This document shows, one piece after another, positions 1 through 8,530 of a stretch of 33,438 nucleotides of DNA. The stretch lies in contig JBAYAO010000007.1 of the NCBI GenBank assembly GCA_041669745.1, forward strand, positions 1 through 33,438. The letters are read 5' to 3'. Position numbers and translations under genes: made by a program. How positions within the stretch are numbered: the first letter of the stretch is position 1; the number at the start of each line of letters is the position of its first letter. A model generated the notes under the pieces. It saw only the letters and a list, made by a program, of their open reading frames with translations, searched no databases and was not told the origin of the DNA. Source of the DNA: JBAZDV01 sp041669745. Lineage in GTDB: Archaea > Thermoplasmatota > Thermoplasmata > Methanomassiliicoccales > Methanomethylophilaceae.

Positions 1-140
1 AGATGGTCCATGATATTGGCACCGGGAAGCGGATGCCTGACCGTTATCGCGGTATCCAATATCTTCCCCTTTTTGTCCAGGTCCACCAGGTGAGACCTAA
101 ATCCACTTGTACCAAGATCGAGTGCTATTCCATATGCCAT
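1..140 (-). CDS. ramA: RamA-like corrinoid protein reductive activase, N-terminal fragment
   Basis: Reading leftward from an ATG at 138-140, the first 46 codons give an N-terminus with MAYGIALDLGTSGFR followed by a RHPLPGANIMDH stretch. That is the nucleotide-binding start of the ASKHA-fold domain in RamA, the ATP-dependent activase that reduces inactive Co(II) corrinoid proteins of methylamine methyltransferases. The rest, including the C-terminal [4Fe-4S] domain expected of the family, lies outside the window. Its position just after a CoM methyltransferase and near a corrinoid protein fits a methyl-transfer role. An AAGAGG ribosome-binding sequence lies just upstream. The gene could instead be a related DUF4445-type activase serving another corrinoid protein. 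Confidence 0.75.
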   Translation of the reverse strand, partial: MAYGIALDLGTSGFRSHLVDLDKKGKILDTAITVRHPLPGANIMDH

Positions 141-157
141 GATCGTGCCTCTTAACG

Positions 158-183
158 GCTTATAGTTTTACTTGTTATTAACC
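158..183 (-). promoter_or_regulatory. Putative promoter of the ramA-like gene
   Basis: On the minus strand an A/T-rich stretch contains TTAATAAC and CTATAAG, either of which could serve as a TATA box 20-40 nt upstream of the ATG at 140. No mapped start supports it. Confidence 0.3.
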
Positions 184-271
184 GTTTACAGTCTGCTCGA
201 AAAGAGAATATGGCACACACGGCTCTGAAAAAGTAAGAGGTTAGGGGAAATGGTTTGAGAATCGTTCAGAT

Positions 272-1300
272 TCATCCCTTGATCGCTTTGACGACCGCCC
301 TGAGGTTGTCATCTGGAATGAGCGCCGAAAGTCCGCATCCTGGAGATACAACGTTGAATCCCGCCGCTGCGATCCTCTTCGCCGCATCAGCGCACTCCTG
401 GGGTGTGCCCTGGAGAAGCGGGTGAACTACACCTATGTTTCCGACAAGCGCCGCACGTCCATTGACGATCTTGACCGCTTTTGCAGAATCGACCTTCTCC
501 TCGATCGAGAGACCCGTGACGCCGGTGTCGATCATGAGATCGAGTACAGGTTCCGTGTCTCCGCAGATATGCAGGACAGTATCCGCTCCTTTGGTCTCCG
601 CGAGCGTCTGTTTGATGTATTTTCCGGAGTACTCCGTGAACATGTCAGGGGACAGTAGGTCCGTGGAAGCCGAAGGCTCCGACATCTGGATGATGTCCGC
701 ACCCGCATCCGACAATGCCTGACAGTACGCCTTGATGACCGGAACCACGGCATCCACCCATTTGCTTACTTCCGTAGGCTCCATCATTATGCCGAAAACC
801 AGATTCTCGGTCGAAACGAGGTGACCCGCAAGTGTGAACGGTCCGGTGTTACCGGCGACGATTGCGTAGTTGTCCCCGTGCTCTTTGGCCATGATCCTCG
901 TTGCATCGATGACGACCTTCGGCCTGCCGCCCGCTATGAATTCCTCGGGTGACATAATGTGCGGTTCGTCGTACACGCCCGACATCGGGTCGAAGTTGAA
1001 CGGGTGCTTCTTGAGCATGGGCGTCCTGTCCTGTTTTCCGGGATCCACGACGCATCCGAGCCTTTCCGCCTCCGCCGTAAGACAGAACGATGACCTGACT
1101 GCCTCAAATCCGAAGACCGTCGCCTGAGCCGCTCCGAGTGTAGCCATCATCTGGGCGTCGGAATGTGCCGCCGGCCAATAGACGCCTGTCGCTTTCTGTT
1201 GACCGATGGTCGCGCTCTGTGTGAAAACGGCCACTGGAGGCCTGTCCAAAGTTTCTCGTTTCATTGCTGCGAGTACTCTTTCTCTTGGAGTCATTGACAT
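272..1300 (-). CDS. Methylcobamide:coenzyme M methyltransferase (MtbA/MtaA family)
   Basis: A 342-residue protein of the uroporphyrinogen decarboxylase-like fold. The zinc-ligand pattern of MtaA/MtbA enzymes is visible as H244-x-C246 (HICGD) and C322 (SPGCGL). These enzymes move the methyl group from a methylated corrinoid protein to coenzyme M, giving methyl-CoM for methanogenesis in the cytoplasm. The ATG at 1300 is preceded by AGGAGA at good spacing. A TTAAATAA box near 1336-1344 suggests a promoter of its own. It lies downstream of the hydantoinase-like gene and upstream of the ramA-like gene, all on one strand. Whether it serves methylamine (MtbA), methanol (MtaA) or another substrate cannot be told from sequence alone. 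Confidence 0.88.
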   Translation of the reverse strand: MSMTPRERVLAAMKRETLDRPPVAVFTQSATIGQQKATGVYWPAAHSDAQMMATLGAAQATVFGFEAVRSSFCLTAEAERLGCVVDPGKQDRTPMLKKHPFNFDPMSGVYDEPHIMSPEEFIAGGRPKVVIDATRIMAKEHGDNYAIVAGNTGPFTLAGHLVSTENLVFGIMMEPTEVSKWVDAVVPVIKAYCQALSDAGADIIQMSEPSASTDLLSPDMFTEYSGKYIKQTLAETKGADTVLHICGDTEPVLDLMIDTGVTGLSIEEKVDSAKAVKIVNGRAALVGNIGVVHPLLQGTPQECADAAKRIAAAGFNVVSPGCGLSALIPDDNLRAVVKAIKG

Positions 1301-1420
1301 GATAATTTTCTCCTGTGGTTCTGCATGGCACTCAACTTATTTAACGTGAGCGTACCCATCCATCAGGTGTCCCACGCGTATGCTGAACGACATGAAAAAA
1401 ATGAAATTGTTAAGGCCTTC

Positions 1421-3631
1421 TCAGTACCTTTCCGGGGGATCTCCGACGGCCCTCGATATGATCTCCACATAGTTAACGGTCCTTGCAAGACCTTCCTCTT
1501 CCCAATTGCCGACACCACCTTCCGTCGCCATGTAGGTCTTCACCTTCGACGATGTGACGATGTTCCTGGCACCATAGCCCTTGACCTTGGATTCCAGGAA
1601 GGATTCGAGACTGCGTTTGGCCGATGCCACTGCGGTATCCAGATGTGTATGGTACGATGACCCCATGAACGGAACACTGGCCAGATACCTGTAGTCAGGC
1701 GTAGGGACGATCGTCGCCGACAGTGATTCTGCAATCTTGCTTGAAATCGCACCGACAGCATTGCCGACATCGTGATTTTCTGGAAAGATCACTTCTGTCC
1801 CAAGCCGTTCTCCGATATCCTCCATCATGAATTTGGACGGCGCACCGGTCCCAACTATGGGTATCTTGAAATTCGGTCTCATCTGCACGGTGCTGATATT
1901 GCTCAACGAAAGCATCCTTCTCAGAAGCCTGAACGAGCCTTCGTCCTGCCAATCTAACATCTCATCATCGAGCATTTTTGTCATCACTGCTTCAGCCACT
2001 TTGATCCTGATCTCATTGATGAGGGCTTTGACGGCCTGTTTTTCCGTCATACCCAATTTCTCACTGACCGCATGTATGCCCGCACGTGCCCCATCATAGC
2101 TTCCGTTGTCGAACGCATGACCGTACACCATCACGTCCGTGGGCGTTAGCGATGCAAGTCTGACCGCTCCTTTAGAGACAAGGGATTTCAGTTCCTGATC
2201 GATTATCCAGAGACCTTCCGCAGCGTTCATGACCTCCATACTGTCCATAGGACCCTTTCCAACCATGGCCCTGAACACACGATTCTCCCTTCCGCTCAGA
2301 GACCCTTCGTCGAATCCCTCCTCTGCCTCGTAGTAGTCGTAGATATCTGTGAGCATGATCTTCTCTACGACGTGGGGACACTCTGCCGCAAATGTCGACA
2401 GAGGGATCACCCTCTCTGGTCCTATGACGAACATGGAACCTTTCAACGATATCCTGGAATCCCCTCCCAGTGCCACTGTGCACATGTCCACGGCTTTCAC
2501 GCGCGTCCTCCATTTGCCTATGGTCGCACCTTCGAACTGTATCTGCGGAAATCCTGCATCCATTATCGCGATGTCCGTTGATGTGCCGCCGATATCGACG
2601 ACGACACAGTCGTCCAGTCCGGAAAGGACCTTCCCGCCCATGGCACTGGCCGCAGGACCAGACAATATGGTCTCCACTGGATGCATTCGGGCCTCCTCCA
2701 GTGTCATAACCGAACCGTCTCCCTTGTAGGCCATGATCGGCGCGGTGATGCCCTTTTCAGCAAATGTCTTCTCCACATCATCGAAGAACTTGCTGACTAT
2801 CGGAATGAGCTTTGCATTGAGAACCGCGGTTTCTGCTCTAAGGTCGATGCCGAGTGCCGCAGAGAGTTCATGACCTGCGATCACTGGCAATCCTGTCATC
2901 CTGACAGCCAGGTCCTTGACCTTTTTCTCCTGTGATGGGTTGGCATTTGCGAACAGCCCTGAGATTGCTATGGCATCCACCCCCTCGGAGACCTTCTTTA
3001 TCGCCGCGACCACTTCATCCTTGACCATCGGTGCGAGTGGCTTTCCTTTGCTGTCGCATCCTCCGCTCACGAATACCTGATTCTTCTCACCGAAACTGAC
3101 CGACGACATAGGGTTCCATCCGATCAGGATGAGTCCTACCTCGCCACCGTGATTTTCCAGAACGGAATTCGTCGCCAATGTTGTGGATATACCGACGAGC
3201 GAGATATCGGAAGGCTTTATGTCGGATGAGCTGAAGACCGCATCGACCGATTCGTACAACCCTATGGACAGATCATGATGATCCGTTGGGGATTTCTTCT
3301 TCGCAACGACGACGTTATCGTCCAGGTCCACTATGACTGCATCCGTGTACGTCCCGCCCGTGTCTATACCCAATCCGTACCTTGCGGTGGATATCTTCTC
3401 ATCATCTTCCGAATACGTGTCCGGCTCCACTATCCCTTTGCCCTCAACGAGCTTCCCCAGGTACCCGGACACCTTTTCTCTCTTCTTTGTGTCGGAGTTG
3501 TACCTGGTGGTCTGATAGTACACATAGTAGCTGTTCCCGGACTTCTTAACGTCAAAACACTTGCGGCCGCCTTCCTTCTCGGTCCTGATCCAGTCGATGA
3601 CCCACTGATCGTACTCTGACCTTTGTACCAT
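1421..3631 (-). CDS. Hydantoinase/oxoprolinase-family ASKHA protein with extra N-terminal domain
   Basis: A 736-residue protein. Residues about 84-736 match the hydantoinase A/5-oxoprolinase family. The phosphate-1 loop is GIDTGGTYTD (88-97), SGPAAS lies at 324-329, and the second ATPase motif VDIGGTSTD is at 345-353. Family members hydrolyse cyclic amides such as hydantoins or oxoproline using ATP, but the fold is the same as that of corrinoid activases. No Fe-S cysteine cluster is visible, so it is unlikely to be a reductive activase alone. Residues about 22-70 (YYVYYQTTRYNS, then YLGKL) do not belong to the family and resemble the short N-terminal beta domain of IS4/IS1634-type transposases. 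No Shine-Dalgarno is seen at the ATG, so the mRNA may be leaderless. The substrate is unknown. Confidence 0.8.
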   Translation of the reverse strand: MVQRSEYDQWVIDWIRTEKEGGRKCFDVKKSGNSYYVYYQTTRYNSDTKKREKVSGYLGKLVEGKGIVEPDTYSEDDEKISTARYGLGIDTGGTYTDAVIVDLDDNVVVAKKKSPTDHHDLSIGLYESVDAVFSSSDIKPSDISLVGISTTLATNSVLENHGGEVGLILIGWNPMSSVSFGEKNQVFVSGGCDSKGKPLAPMVKDEVVAAIKKVSEGVDAIAISGLFANANPSQEKKVKDLAVRMTGLPVIAGHELSAALGIDLRAETAVLNAKLIPIVSKFFDDVEKTFAEKGITAPIMAYKGDGSVMTLEEARMHPVETILSGPAASAMGGKVLSGLDDCVVVDIGGTSTDIAIMDAGFPQIQFEGATIGKWRTRVKAVDMCTVALGGDSRISLKGSMFVIGPERVIPLSTFAAECPHVVEKIMLTDIYDYYEAEEGFDEGSLSGRENRVFRAMVGKGPMDSMEVMNAAEGLWIIDQELKSLVSKGAVRLASLTPTDVMVYGHAFDNGSYDGARAGIHAVSEKLGMTEKQAVKALINEIRIKVAEAVMTKMLDDEMLDWQDEGSFRLLRRMLSLSNISTVQMRPNFKIPIVGTGAPSKFMMEDIGERLGTEVIFPENHDVGNAVGAISSKIAESLSATIVPTPDYRYLASVPFMGSSYHTHLDTAVASAKRSLESFLESKVKGYGARNIVTSSKVKTYMATEGGVGNWEEEGLARTVNYVEIISRAVGDPPERY

Positions 3632-3685
3632 AGAGAGTGTGATTTTTTTGGTGGTATTAAAGCATACCGTATAATCTTCCGCAAA

Positions 3686-3702
3686 AGTTATACGATATAA
3701 CT
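3686..3702. promoter_or_regulatory. Perfect palindrome upstream of the hydantoinase-like gene
   Basis: AGTTATACGATATAACT has 7-base perfect arms and a 3-base spacer. It sits 55-71 nt upstream of the hydantoinase-like start codon, beside A/T-rich TATA candidates (minus-strand TTTAATAC near 3654-3661, GATTATAC near 3671-3680). Its size and position fit an operator; the regulator is unknown. Confidence 0.4.
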
Positions 3703-3730
3703 ATAGATGAGAATCATAAATGGAATTTGG

Positions 3731-3747
3731 AAAAAGTTTGGAACTTT
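3731..3747 (-). terminator. Possible terminator after the corrinoid protein gene
   Basis: On the minus strand, AAAGTT-CCA-AACTTT forms a short perfect hairpin running into a T-rich stretch, about 20 nt after the corrinoid protein stop codon. It is weak but well placed. Confidence 0.3.
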
Positions 3748-3766
3748 CTCGGCAAGCGCGATCCGC

Positions 3767-4405
3767 TTATATTCCGAGGAACTTCTGTGCAACGTGTGAT
3801 GCCTCGACCGCGTCGTAGGACCAGCCGTCTGCACCGATCTGATCCGCGAACTCTTTCGAGGTTGCGCCGCCGCCGACCATCGTCTTGATCTTGCCTTTCA
3901 GGCCTTCCTCTTTCAGGGAGGTCTCCATCTCTTTCATTCCTGCAAGAGTAGGCGTCATGAGGGTCGAAGTCGCAATGATACCCGCATTGGTCTCCTTCGC
4001 TTTCTCTATGAAGTCTTTGATGGGTACGTCTTTCCCCATGTCGACGACAGTGACACCGAGACCGGTGATCATTGCTTTGACGATGTTCTTTCCAATGTCG
4101 TGAACGTCTCCCTCGACAACACCGAGGACTACCGTTCCCTTTCCAGCGCCGGCACCGCCGGTGAGCATGGGGAGAACGAGGTTCAGACCCTGATAGAGTG
4201 TGTTGGCGGACAGGAGAACCTGTGGGAGGAAGTACTGCTTCGCCGCGTATTTCTCTCCGACTATTCCCATTGCTTTCGAGAGGGCATCGAAGATGATGGT
4301 CTTCGCGTCGAATCCCGCGTCCAGACATTTTTGTGTTGCATCTTTCGCTTCTTTTATCTTTCCTGTGACAACGATGTTGACAAGTGCGTCCATTTCTGCG
4401 CTCAT
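3767..4405 (-). CDS. Methyltransferase corrinoid protein (MttC/MtbC/MtmC type)
   Basis: A 212-residue protein, the usual length for methylamine-type corrinoid proteins. An N-terminal helical domain (about 1-88) is followed by a B12-binding domain with the base-off signature D100-x-H102-x-x-G105 (GDVHDIGKNIV). Downstream cofactor-contact stretches STLMTP and GGGA are also present. It would shuttle a methyl group between a substrate methyltransferase and the CoM methyltransferase 2.5 kb downstream. It is the first gene of the minus-strand methyl-transfer island and has its own putative promoter. The expected partner, an MttB-, MtbB-, MtmB- or MtaB-like methyltransferase, is not adjacent, so the substrate stays open. 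Confidence 0.88.
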   Translation of the reverse strand: MSAEMDALVNIVVTGKIKEAKDATQKCLDAGFDAKTIIFDALSKAMGIVGEKYAAKQYFLPQVLLSANTLYQGLNLVLPMLTGGAGAGKGTVVLGVVEGDVHDIGKNIVKAMITGLGVTVVDMGKDVPIKDFIEKAKETNAGIIATSTLMTPTLAGMKEMETSLKEEGLKGKIKTMVGGGATSKEFADQIGADGWSYDAVEASHVAQKFLGI

Positions 4406-4477
4406 TTAGTATTCCTCCATCTGCATGAGATGTTGGTACACACATTTGGATTGTTAGACTTAAAGGCTTTGATGGAT

Positions 4478-4491
4478 GGATTATATGTCCA
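4478..4491 (-). promoter_or_regulatory. Putative promoter of the corrinoid protein gene
   Basis: Minus-strand CATATAATCC is a good archaeal TATA box about 75-85 nt before the ATG at 4405. It would give a 5' leader of roughly 50 nt carrying a GGAGGAATAC Shine-Dalgarno just before the start. Confidence 0.4.
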
Positions 4492-4555
4492 TAGCCATGT
4501 AGTCGCGCGTGTCCTAGGGAGTACTTAAGTGTATCTATACTGTCGTCTTCGGTGG

Positions 4556-5281
4556 TTACAGCTCTATATCGGAAATCTCGCTTAATTTCCCCATTGCCAA
4601 AATTCCCATTTCCGATATACCGTATACATCCGCACTTCCCGTATCAGCAGCATTGCATGCAGGGGACATAAAAGAATCCGAATCGGAAAAAGAGAGATCC
4701 GAACCCGAGGACATGGGGCTGAAGGGTGGTATCACTATTATCCCTTCTTTCCTCAGGTGCAGGAAACACTGCAATTTAAGACTGCCACTAACCGCTCCTG
4801 CGATCCTTACCGAAGGGTGCTCGTGTCCTATTATGACCGGTCTCCTGCCTGTATCCACGTGCCCGTGCTCCATTCTGAAACCGCATATGTCGACATAATC
4901 CACGGCCGTCATACCCATATCCGACAGTATGTTCTGCAGATAGTTGTCATGATTCCCCTTCACCACTATCACCTCTGCTACATCCGTGAGCATCCTTATT
5001 ATCGTCTTAACCTCGTCACAGCCTTCATTCCGGGTCCTTCTGAAATCGTGTTTGATGTCGCCTAGAAGAACTATCCGCCTCGGTTCGTACTTGTACAGCA
5101 CGGTGTTCAACGCATCCCTTATGGAGTTCGTATTTATCCTCGGAATATACATCCCCTCCTCCTCCAGGGCACTTTCATAACCCAGATGGAGGTCCCCCAG
5201 CACGACGGTGGGTCCCTCTTTCAGAAAAAGACAGCGGTCCACGGTCACTTTTACGCCGGGAAGGATCTCGATCGAATCCAT
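4556..5281 (-). CDS. ICC-like metallophosphoesterase (COG1407 type)
   Basis: A 241-residue protein from an ATG at 5279-5281. All metal-binding blocks of calcineurin-like phosphoesterases are present: GDLHLG at 29-34, GD at 74-75, GNHD at 109-112 and GHEH at 152-155. The overall layout resembles the archaeal predicted ICC-like phosphoesterases, often found near DNA repair genes. An open frame extends to 5761, but that part overlaps the divergent nuclease gene and lacks family similarity, so the shorter start is preferred. The last 50 residues are serine- and aspartate-rich and not conserved-looking. It is divergent from two nuclease genes, which hints at nucleic acid metabolism; the substrate is not known. 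Confidence 0.8.
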   Translation of the reverse strand: MDSIEILPGVKVTVDRCLFLKEGPTVVLGDLHLGYESALEEEGMYIPRINTNSIRDALNTVLYKYEPRRIVLLGDIKHDFRRTRNEGCDEVKTIIRMLTDVAEVIVVKGNHDNYLQNILSDMGMTAVDYVDICGFRMEHGHVDTGRRPVIIGHEHPSVRIAGAVSGSLKLQCFLHLRKEGIIVIPPFSPMSSGSDLSFSDSDSFMSPACNAADTGSADVYGISEMGILAMGKLSEISDIEL

Positions 5282-5357
5282 GGTCCGGTATATCCGGCGT
5301 GAGATATATATGAAATGACTGAAAGAATTTTGAACAGAATCATCCATCGGAGGGGAG
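5282..5357. promoter_or_regulatory. Divergent promoter region
   Basis: This 76-base gap separates the phosphoesterase gene from the plus-strand nuclease gene. It contains an AGATATATATGAA TATA-like stretch (about 5302-5314) and ends with a GGAGGGGAG Shine-Dalgarno for the ATG at 5358. It may serve both directions. Confidence 0.4.
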
Positions 5358-6125
5358 ATGATAGAAAGTACCTTCCTCATCGTTCCCGGTGTCGGTGTGA
5401 AGAAAGAGAGAACGGTTTGGTCGTCCGGTATCGACAAATGGAACGATTTTCTCTCGAACGATACCGTGGAGGGGATCTCGTCGAGATTGAAGATAAAAAG
5501 CGATACAATACTGACCGAGGCATACGAGTTCTTGGACAACAGAGATTCCAGATCTCTCGGGAACATGCTTCCGAAAGGTGAACAGTGGAGACTTTTCGAT
5601 AGATTCCGTGACAATGCCACTTTCTTAGATATCGAAACGGACGGTCTGGAAAGGGATTCGCTCGTCACTGTGGTGACTATACATAGCAGGAAGGACACAG
5701 TGACCTTGGTCCAAAACGATGATTTGAATGCAGAGACGCTTTCGGATGCCTTGAAGGACACATCCGTGCTGGTGACATTTAACGGAAGCTGTTTCGATAT
5801 CCCCGTGCTCAGGAACAGTTTTCCGAAGGTGGATCTGAATATGCCTCACTTTGACCTGAGGTTCGGATGTCGAAAAGTCGGATACACCGGAGGATTGAAA
5901 TGCATCGAGAGGACACTTGGCATCGGAAGATCGGACGACATCCATGATGTAGACGGCGAAGAGGCCGTCGCCCTGTGGAAGCTGTGGGATAGAAGAGGCG
6001 ACAGGGACGCCCTGAACCGCCTGATAAAATACAACCGTGCCGATACGGTGAATCTTGAGAATATCTCGAAGACGATATACGGGAAGCTAGTGACAGAATA
6101 TGCAGGTTTCGGAAGGTATGCCTAG
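5358..6125 (+). CDS. RNase H-fold 3'-5' exonuclease-like protein (YprB type)
   Basis: A 255-residue protein whose C-terminal two thirds carry DEDD exonuclease motifs: D91 and E93 in FLDIETDG, D147 in FNGSCFD, and the YNRAD motif ending at D229. This pattern is typical of the YprB/COG3359 ribonuclease H-like family, predicted to trim nucleic acids. The N-terminal 85 residues show no domain I recognise. A strong Shine-Dalgarno (GGAGGGGAG) sits just before the ATG. It overlaps the start of the following RecJ-like gene by up to 26 bases, so the two are probably co-translated. The stop codon is TAG, one of three in the window. Confidence 0.78.
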   Translation: MIESTFLIVPGVGVKKERTVWSSGIDKWNDFLSNDTVEGISSRLKIKSDTILTEAYEFLDNRDSRSLGNMLPKGEQWRLFDRFRDNATFLDIETDGLERDSLVTVVTIHSRKDTVTLVQNDDLNAETLSDALKDTSVLVTFNGSCFDIPVLRNSFPKVDLNMPHFDLRFGCRKVGYTGGLKCIERTLGIGRSDDIHDVDGEEAVALWKLWDRRGDRDALNRLIKYNRADTVNLENISKTIYGKLVTEYAGFGRYA

Positions 6126-7512
6126 GCAATTTCATGATGATGCGGCAAGGGCTGCAAGAATGCTCGTCTCCTCCGAGGACGTGCTGATCGTAGCACACAT
6201 AGATGCCGACGGGATCACTTCAGCCTCCATTGCGGCAAAAACATGCGAACGGCTGGGTAAAAAATACGAAACGCTGTTCGTGAAGAAGATGGACGAGAAT
6301 GTGATTGATACCATCAACGACAGTCAGACTTCCCTTGTATGGATCGTCGATCTGGGGAGCGGATACCTCTCCGCTTACAGAAGAGGTGGCATACTGGTGA
6401 CGGACCATCACGTACCGGATGCCAAATGGAGAAGGGGACAGACCTTCCTGGACGACTACAGGGACATCTGCCATCTCAACCCCCATAATTACGGACTGAA
6501 CGGTTCCACCGAGGTCTGTGGTGCCGGAATGACATACACCGTATCCAAATTCGTGGACCCCTCGAACATGGACTTGGCATTCCTCGCGGTGATAGGAGCA
6601 TGCGGAGACCTTCAGGACTACAGCGAATCGAAACTCGTCGGTTACAACAGGGTGATACTGAATGATGCCCTCGCAAATGGGGACGTTGTCGCAGAAGAGG
6701 ACCTCAGACTGTTCGGCAGGGAAACACGCTCTTTGGTACATTTTCTGCAATTCAGCAACGATCCCGTACTGCCAGGCCTTACTAATGACAATGATGGCTG
6801 TGTGAATTTCTTTTCCGGTCTCAGGATCGACCTGAAAAGGGGGAATCAGTGGAGGTCTTGGAACGATCTTTCGACGAATGAAAAGGAAAGGACCGAAGAC
6901 GCACTTTTCAAACTCGTCGGTGCCAAAAATAAGAGCAGGCTGTTCGGTGAGGTCTACACCCTTCCGAACTTCACCCGTAAGAGCGGATTGAGAGATGCAA
7001 AGGAGTTTGCGACGCTCCTGAACTCATGCGGAAGATACGATGATGCCGCCACCGGTATGAGGATCTGCCTGGGGGACATGTCGGCGATAGAGGATGCCGA
7101 TGCCAACAGGACAGAACACAGGCATAATATCGCCGCCGCACTGTCCTTCGTGAAACAGAACGACGTCATAAGGATCAGGAAATACGTCCAATATTTCAAT
7201 GCCGGAAGTGCCATCAAGGAGACGATCGTCGGTATAGTTGCAGGAATGATCCTGAACAGCAACGGATTCAGAAAGGACCTCCCGATGATCGCCTTCGCGG
7301 ATGCCGACGACGGCGTGAAGGTATCCGCGAGAGCAGACAAGACCCTCACTGATAGGGGTCTCGATCTCTCGGTCGTCATGACGACGGCATCGAAGATAGT
7401 CGGAGGATACGGTGGCGGACACAACATAGCCGCCGGGGCCACCATACCCAAGGGAAAGGAGAAGGAATTCCTAGACATCGTCGAGGATCTGGTCTCCTCT
7501 CAGATCATTTGA
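6100..7512 (+). CDS. DHH-family RecJ-like phosphoesterase/nuclease
   Basis: A 470-residue protein with the DHH signature. D35-A-D37-G38 comes in motif I, T101-DHH in motif III, and the DHHA1-type GGGHNIAAG loop begins near residue 438. Archaeal relatives are RecJ/GAN single-strand exonucleases; GAN associates with the GINS replication complex in Thermococcales. The reading frame starts inside the preceding nuclease gene. An internal ATG at 6118 is an alternative start and gives a protein six residues shorter. Its 3' end overlaps the convergent argF gene by 8 bases. Pairing with a DEDD nuclease suggests a joint role in DNA or RNA end processing, which is inference. Confidence 0.8.
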   Translation: MQVSEGMPRQFHDDAARAARMLVSSEDVLIVAHIDADGITSASIAAKTCERLGKKYETLFVKKMDENVIDTINDSQTSLVWIVDLGSGYLSAYRRGGILVTDHHVPDAKWRRGQTFLDDYRDICHLNPHNYGLNGSTEVCGAGMTYTVSKFVDPSNMDLAFLAVIGACGDLQDYSESKLVGYNRVILNDALANGDVVAEEDLRLFGRETRSLVHFLQFSNDPVLPGLTNDNDGCVNFFSGLRIDLKRGNQWRSWNDLSTNEKERTEDALFKLVGAKNKSRLFGEVYTLPNFTRKSGLRDAKEFATLLNSCGRYDDAATGMRICLGDMSAIEDADANRTEHRHNIAAALSFVKQNDVIRIRKYVQYFNAGSAIKETIVGIVAGMILNSNGFRKDLPMIAFADADDGVKVSARADKTLTDRGLDLSVVMTTASKIVGGYGGGHNIAAGATIPKGKEKEFLDIVEDLVSSQII

Positions 7513-8416
7513 GAACAGTATAGAGCACCGCCTTCTGAGCATGCAGACGGTTCTCCGCCTGATCGAACACAACGCTCTGCGGACCGTCCATCACCTCATC
7601 GGTGATCTCTTGACCGCGGTGTGCCGGAAGACAGTGCATGACTATGCAGTCCGGTTTCGCGATCTTCAAAAGATCGTTGTTGATCTGATAGTCGTGGAAG
7701 ATCTTGATGGCGGTTTCCAACGACGTGGTGTCACCCATGGATATCCATGTATCCGTGTATATGATATCCGCGTCCTTGCATGCCTCATACGGCTCGTGCG
7801 ATGCCAGGATCTTGCAACCGTTCTCATCTGCTATACGTGCCGCACCCAGCATGATCTCTGCATTGGGCATCCTCACCGCAGGACAGCATGCGACCATATC
7901 GAGTCCCATTATGGCCGATGCATACAGGAGGGAGTTGCAAACGTTGTTGCCATCACCGAGATATACCAGTTTCTTTCCGCGGAAACCCCCCTTCTTCTCC
8001 TTTATGGTGACCATGTCCGCAAGTGCCTGACAGGGATGTTCCAGATTGTCCAAGCCACTTATTACCGGCACCTCGGCATTGTCGCCGAGACGGTCCATGA
8101 TCTTGTAGTCATACGCACGGTACATGATCCCGTGGACGAAACGACTCATCACCTTTGCTGTATCCTCCACGGTTTCCCCATGGCCCATCTGCATCTCATT
8201 GGACGATATGTACAACGGATGACCCCCTAACTCGCTTATAGCAACATCAAAGGATATCCTCGTCCTCGTGCTTGGCTTCTCGAATATCATGGCAAGCGTC
8301 TTACCCTCCAGAGGTGCTCCGTGCTCCCCACGTTCCTTCTTGAGTTTTATCGCTAGATCCACAAGCTCAGGCATATCGTCCTTCATATCGAGGACGGAGA
8401 TGATGTTTCGCTTCAT
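7505..8416 (-). CDS. argF: Ornithine carbamoyltransferase
   Basis: A 303-residue protein of normal length for the family. Carbamoyl-phosphate binding STRTR is at 49-53 and HPCQ at 127-130. TDTWISMG (221-228) and HCLP (261-264) form the ornithine side, the HCLP motif marking OTCase rather than aspartate carbamoyltransferase. It makes citrulline from ornithine and carbamoyl phosphate in arginine synthesis, in the cytoplasm. It appears to be a single-gene unit. The gap upstream contains a minus-strand TTATTATGAT stretch that could be its TATA box. Confidence 0.95.
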   Translation of the reverse strand: MKRNIISVLDMKDDMPELVDLAIKLKKERGEHGAPLEGKTLAMIFEKPSTRTRISFDVAISELGGHPLYISSNEMQMGHGETVEDTAKVMSRFVHGIMYRAYDYKIMDRLGDNAEVPVISGLDNLEHPCQALADMVTIKEKKGGFRGKKLVYLGDGNNVCNSLLYASAIMGLDMVACCPAVRMPNAEIMLGAARIADENGCKILASHEPYEACKDADIIYTDTWISMGDTTSLETAIKIFHDYQINNDLLKIAKPDCIVMHCLPAHRGQEITDEVMDGPQSVVFDQAENRLHAQKAVLYTVLK

Positions 8417-8530
8417 GGCACGGTAGAAAAATCTCTATCATAATAACGGTTGCGTTCCGCAATGAACATATCGACAGACATTTTGAAAAAGACGGCTTAA
8501 AGTGTCCGATGTAGGGCATTCACGGATAAA

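Noticed and set aside
154..186. AACGG ... CCGTT inverted repeat before the ramA-like gene
   Set aside because: Only five matching bases per arm with a 23-base spacer; too likely by chance.
3714..4445. 243-codon frame overlapping the corrinoid protein gene
   Set aside because: Arginine-rich translation in a shifted frame across a clear B12-binding protein; a shadow.
5282..5761. N-terminal extension of the phosphoesterase frame
   Set aside because: It overlaps the well-supported divergent nuclease gene, reads as serine-rich sequence, and the metal-binding domain begins right after the ATG at 5281.
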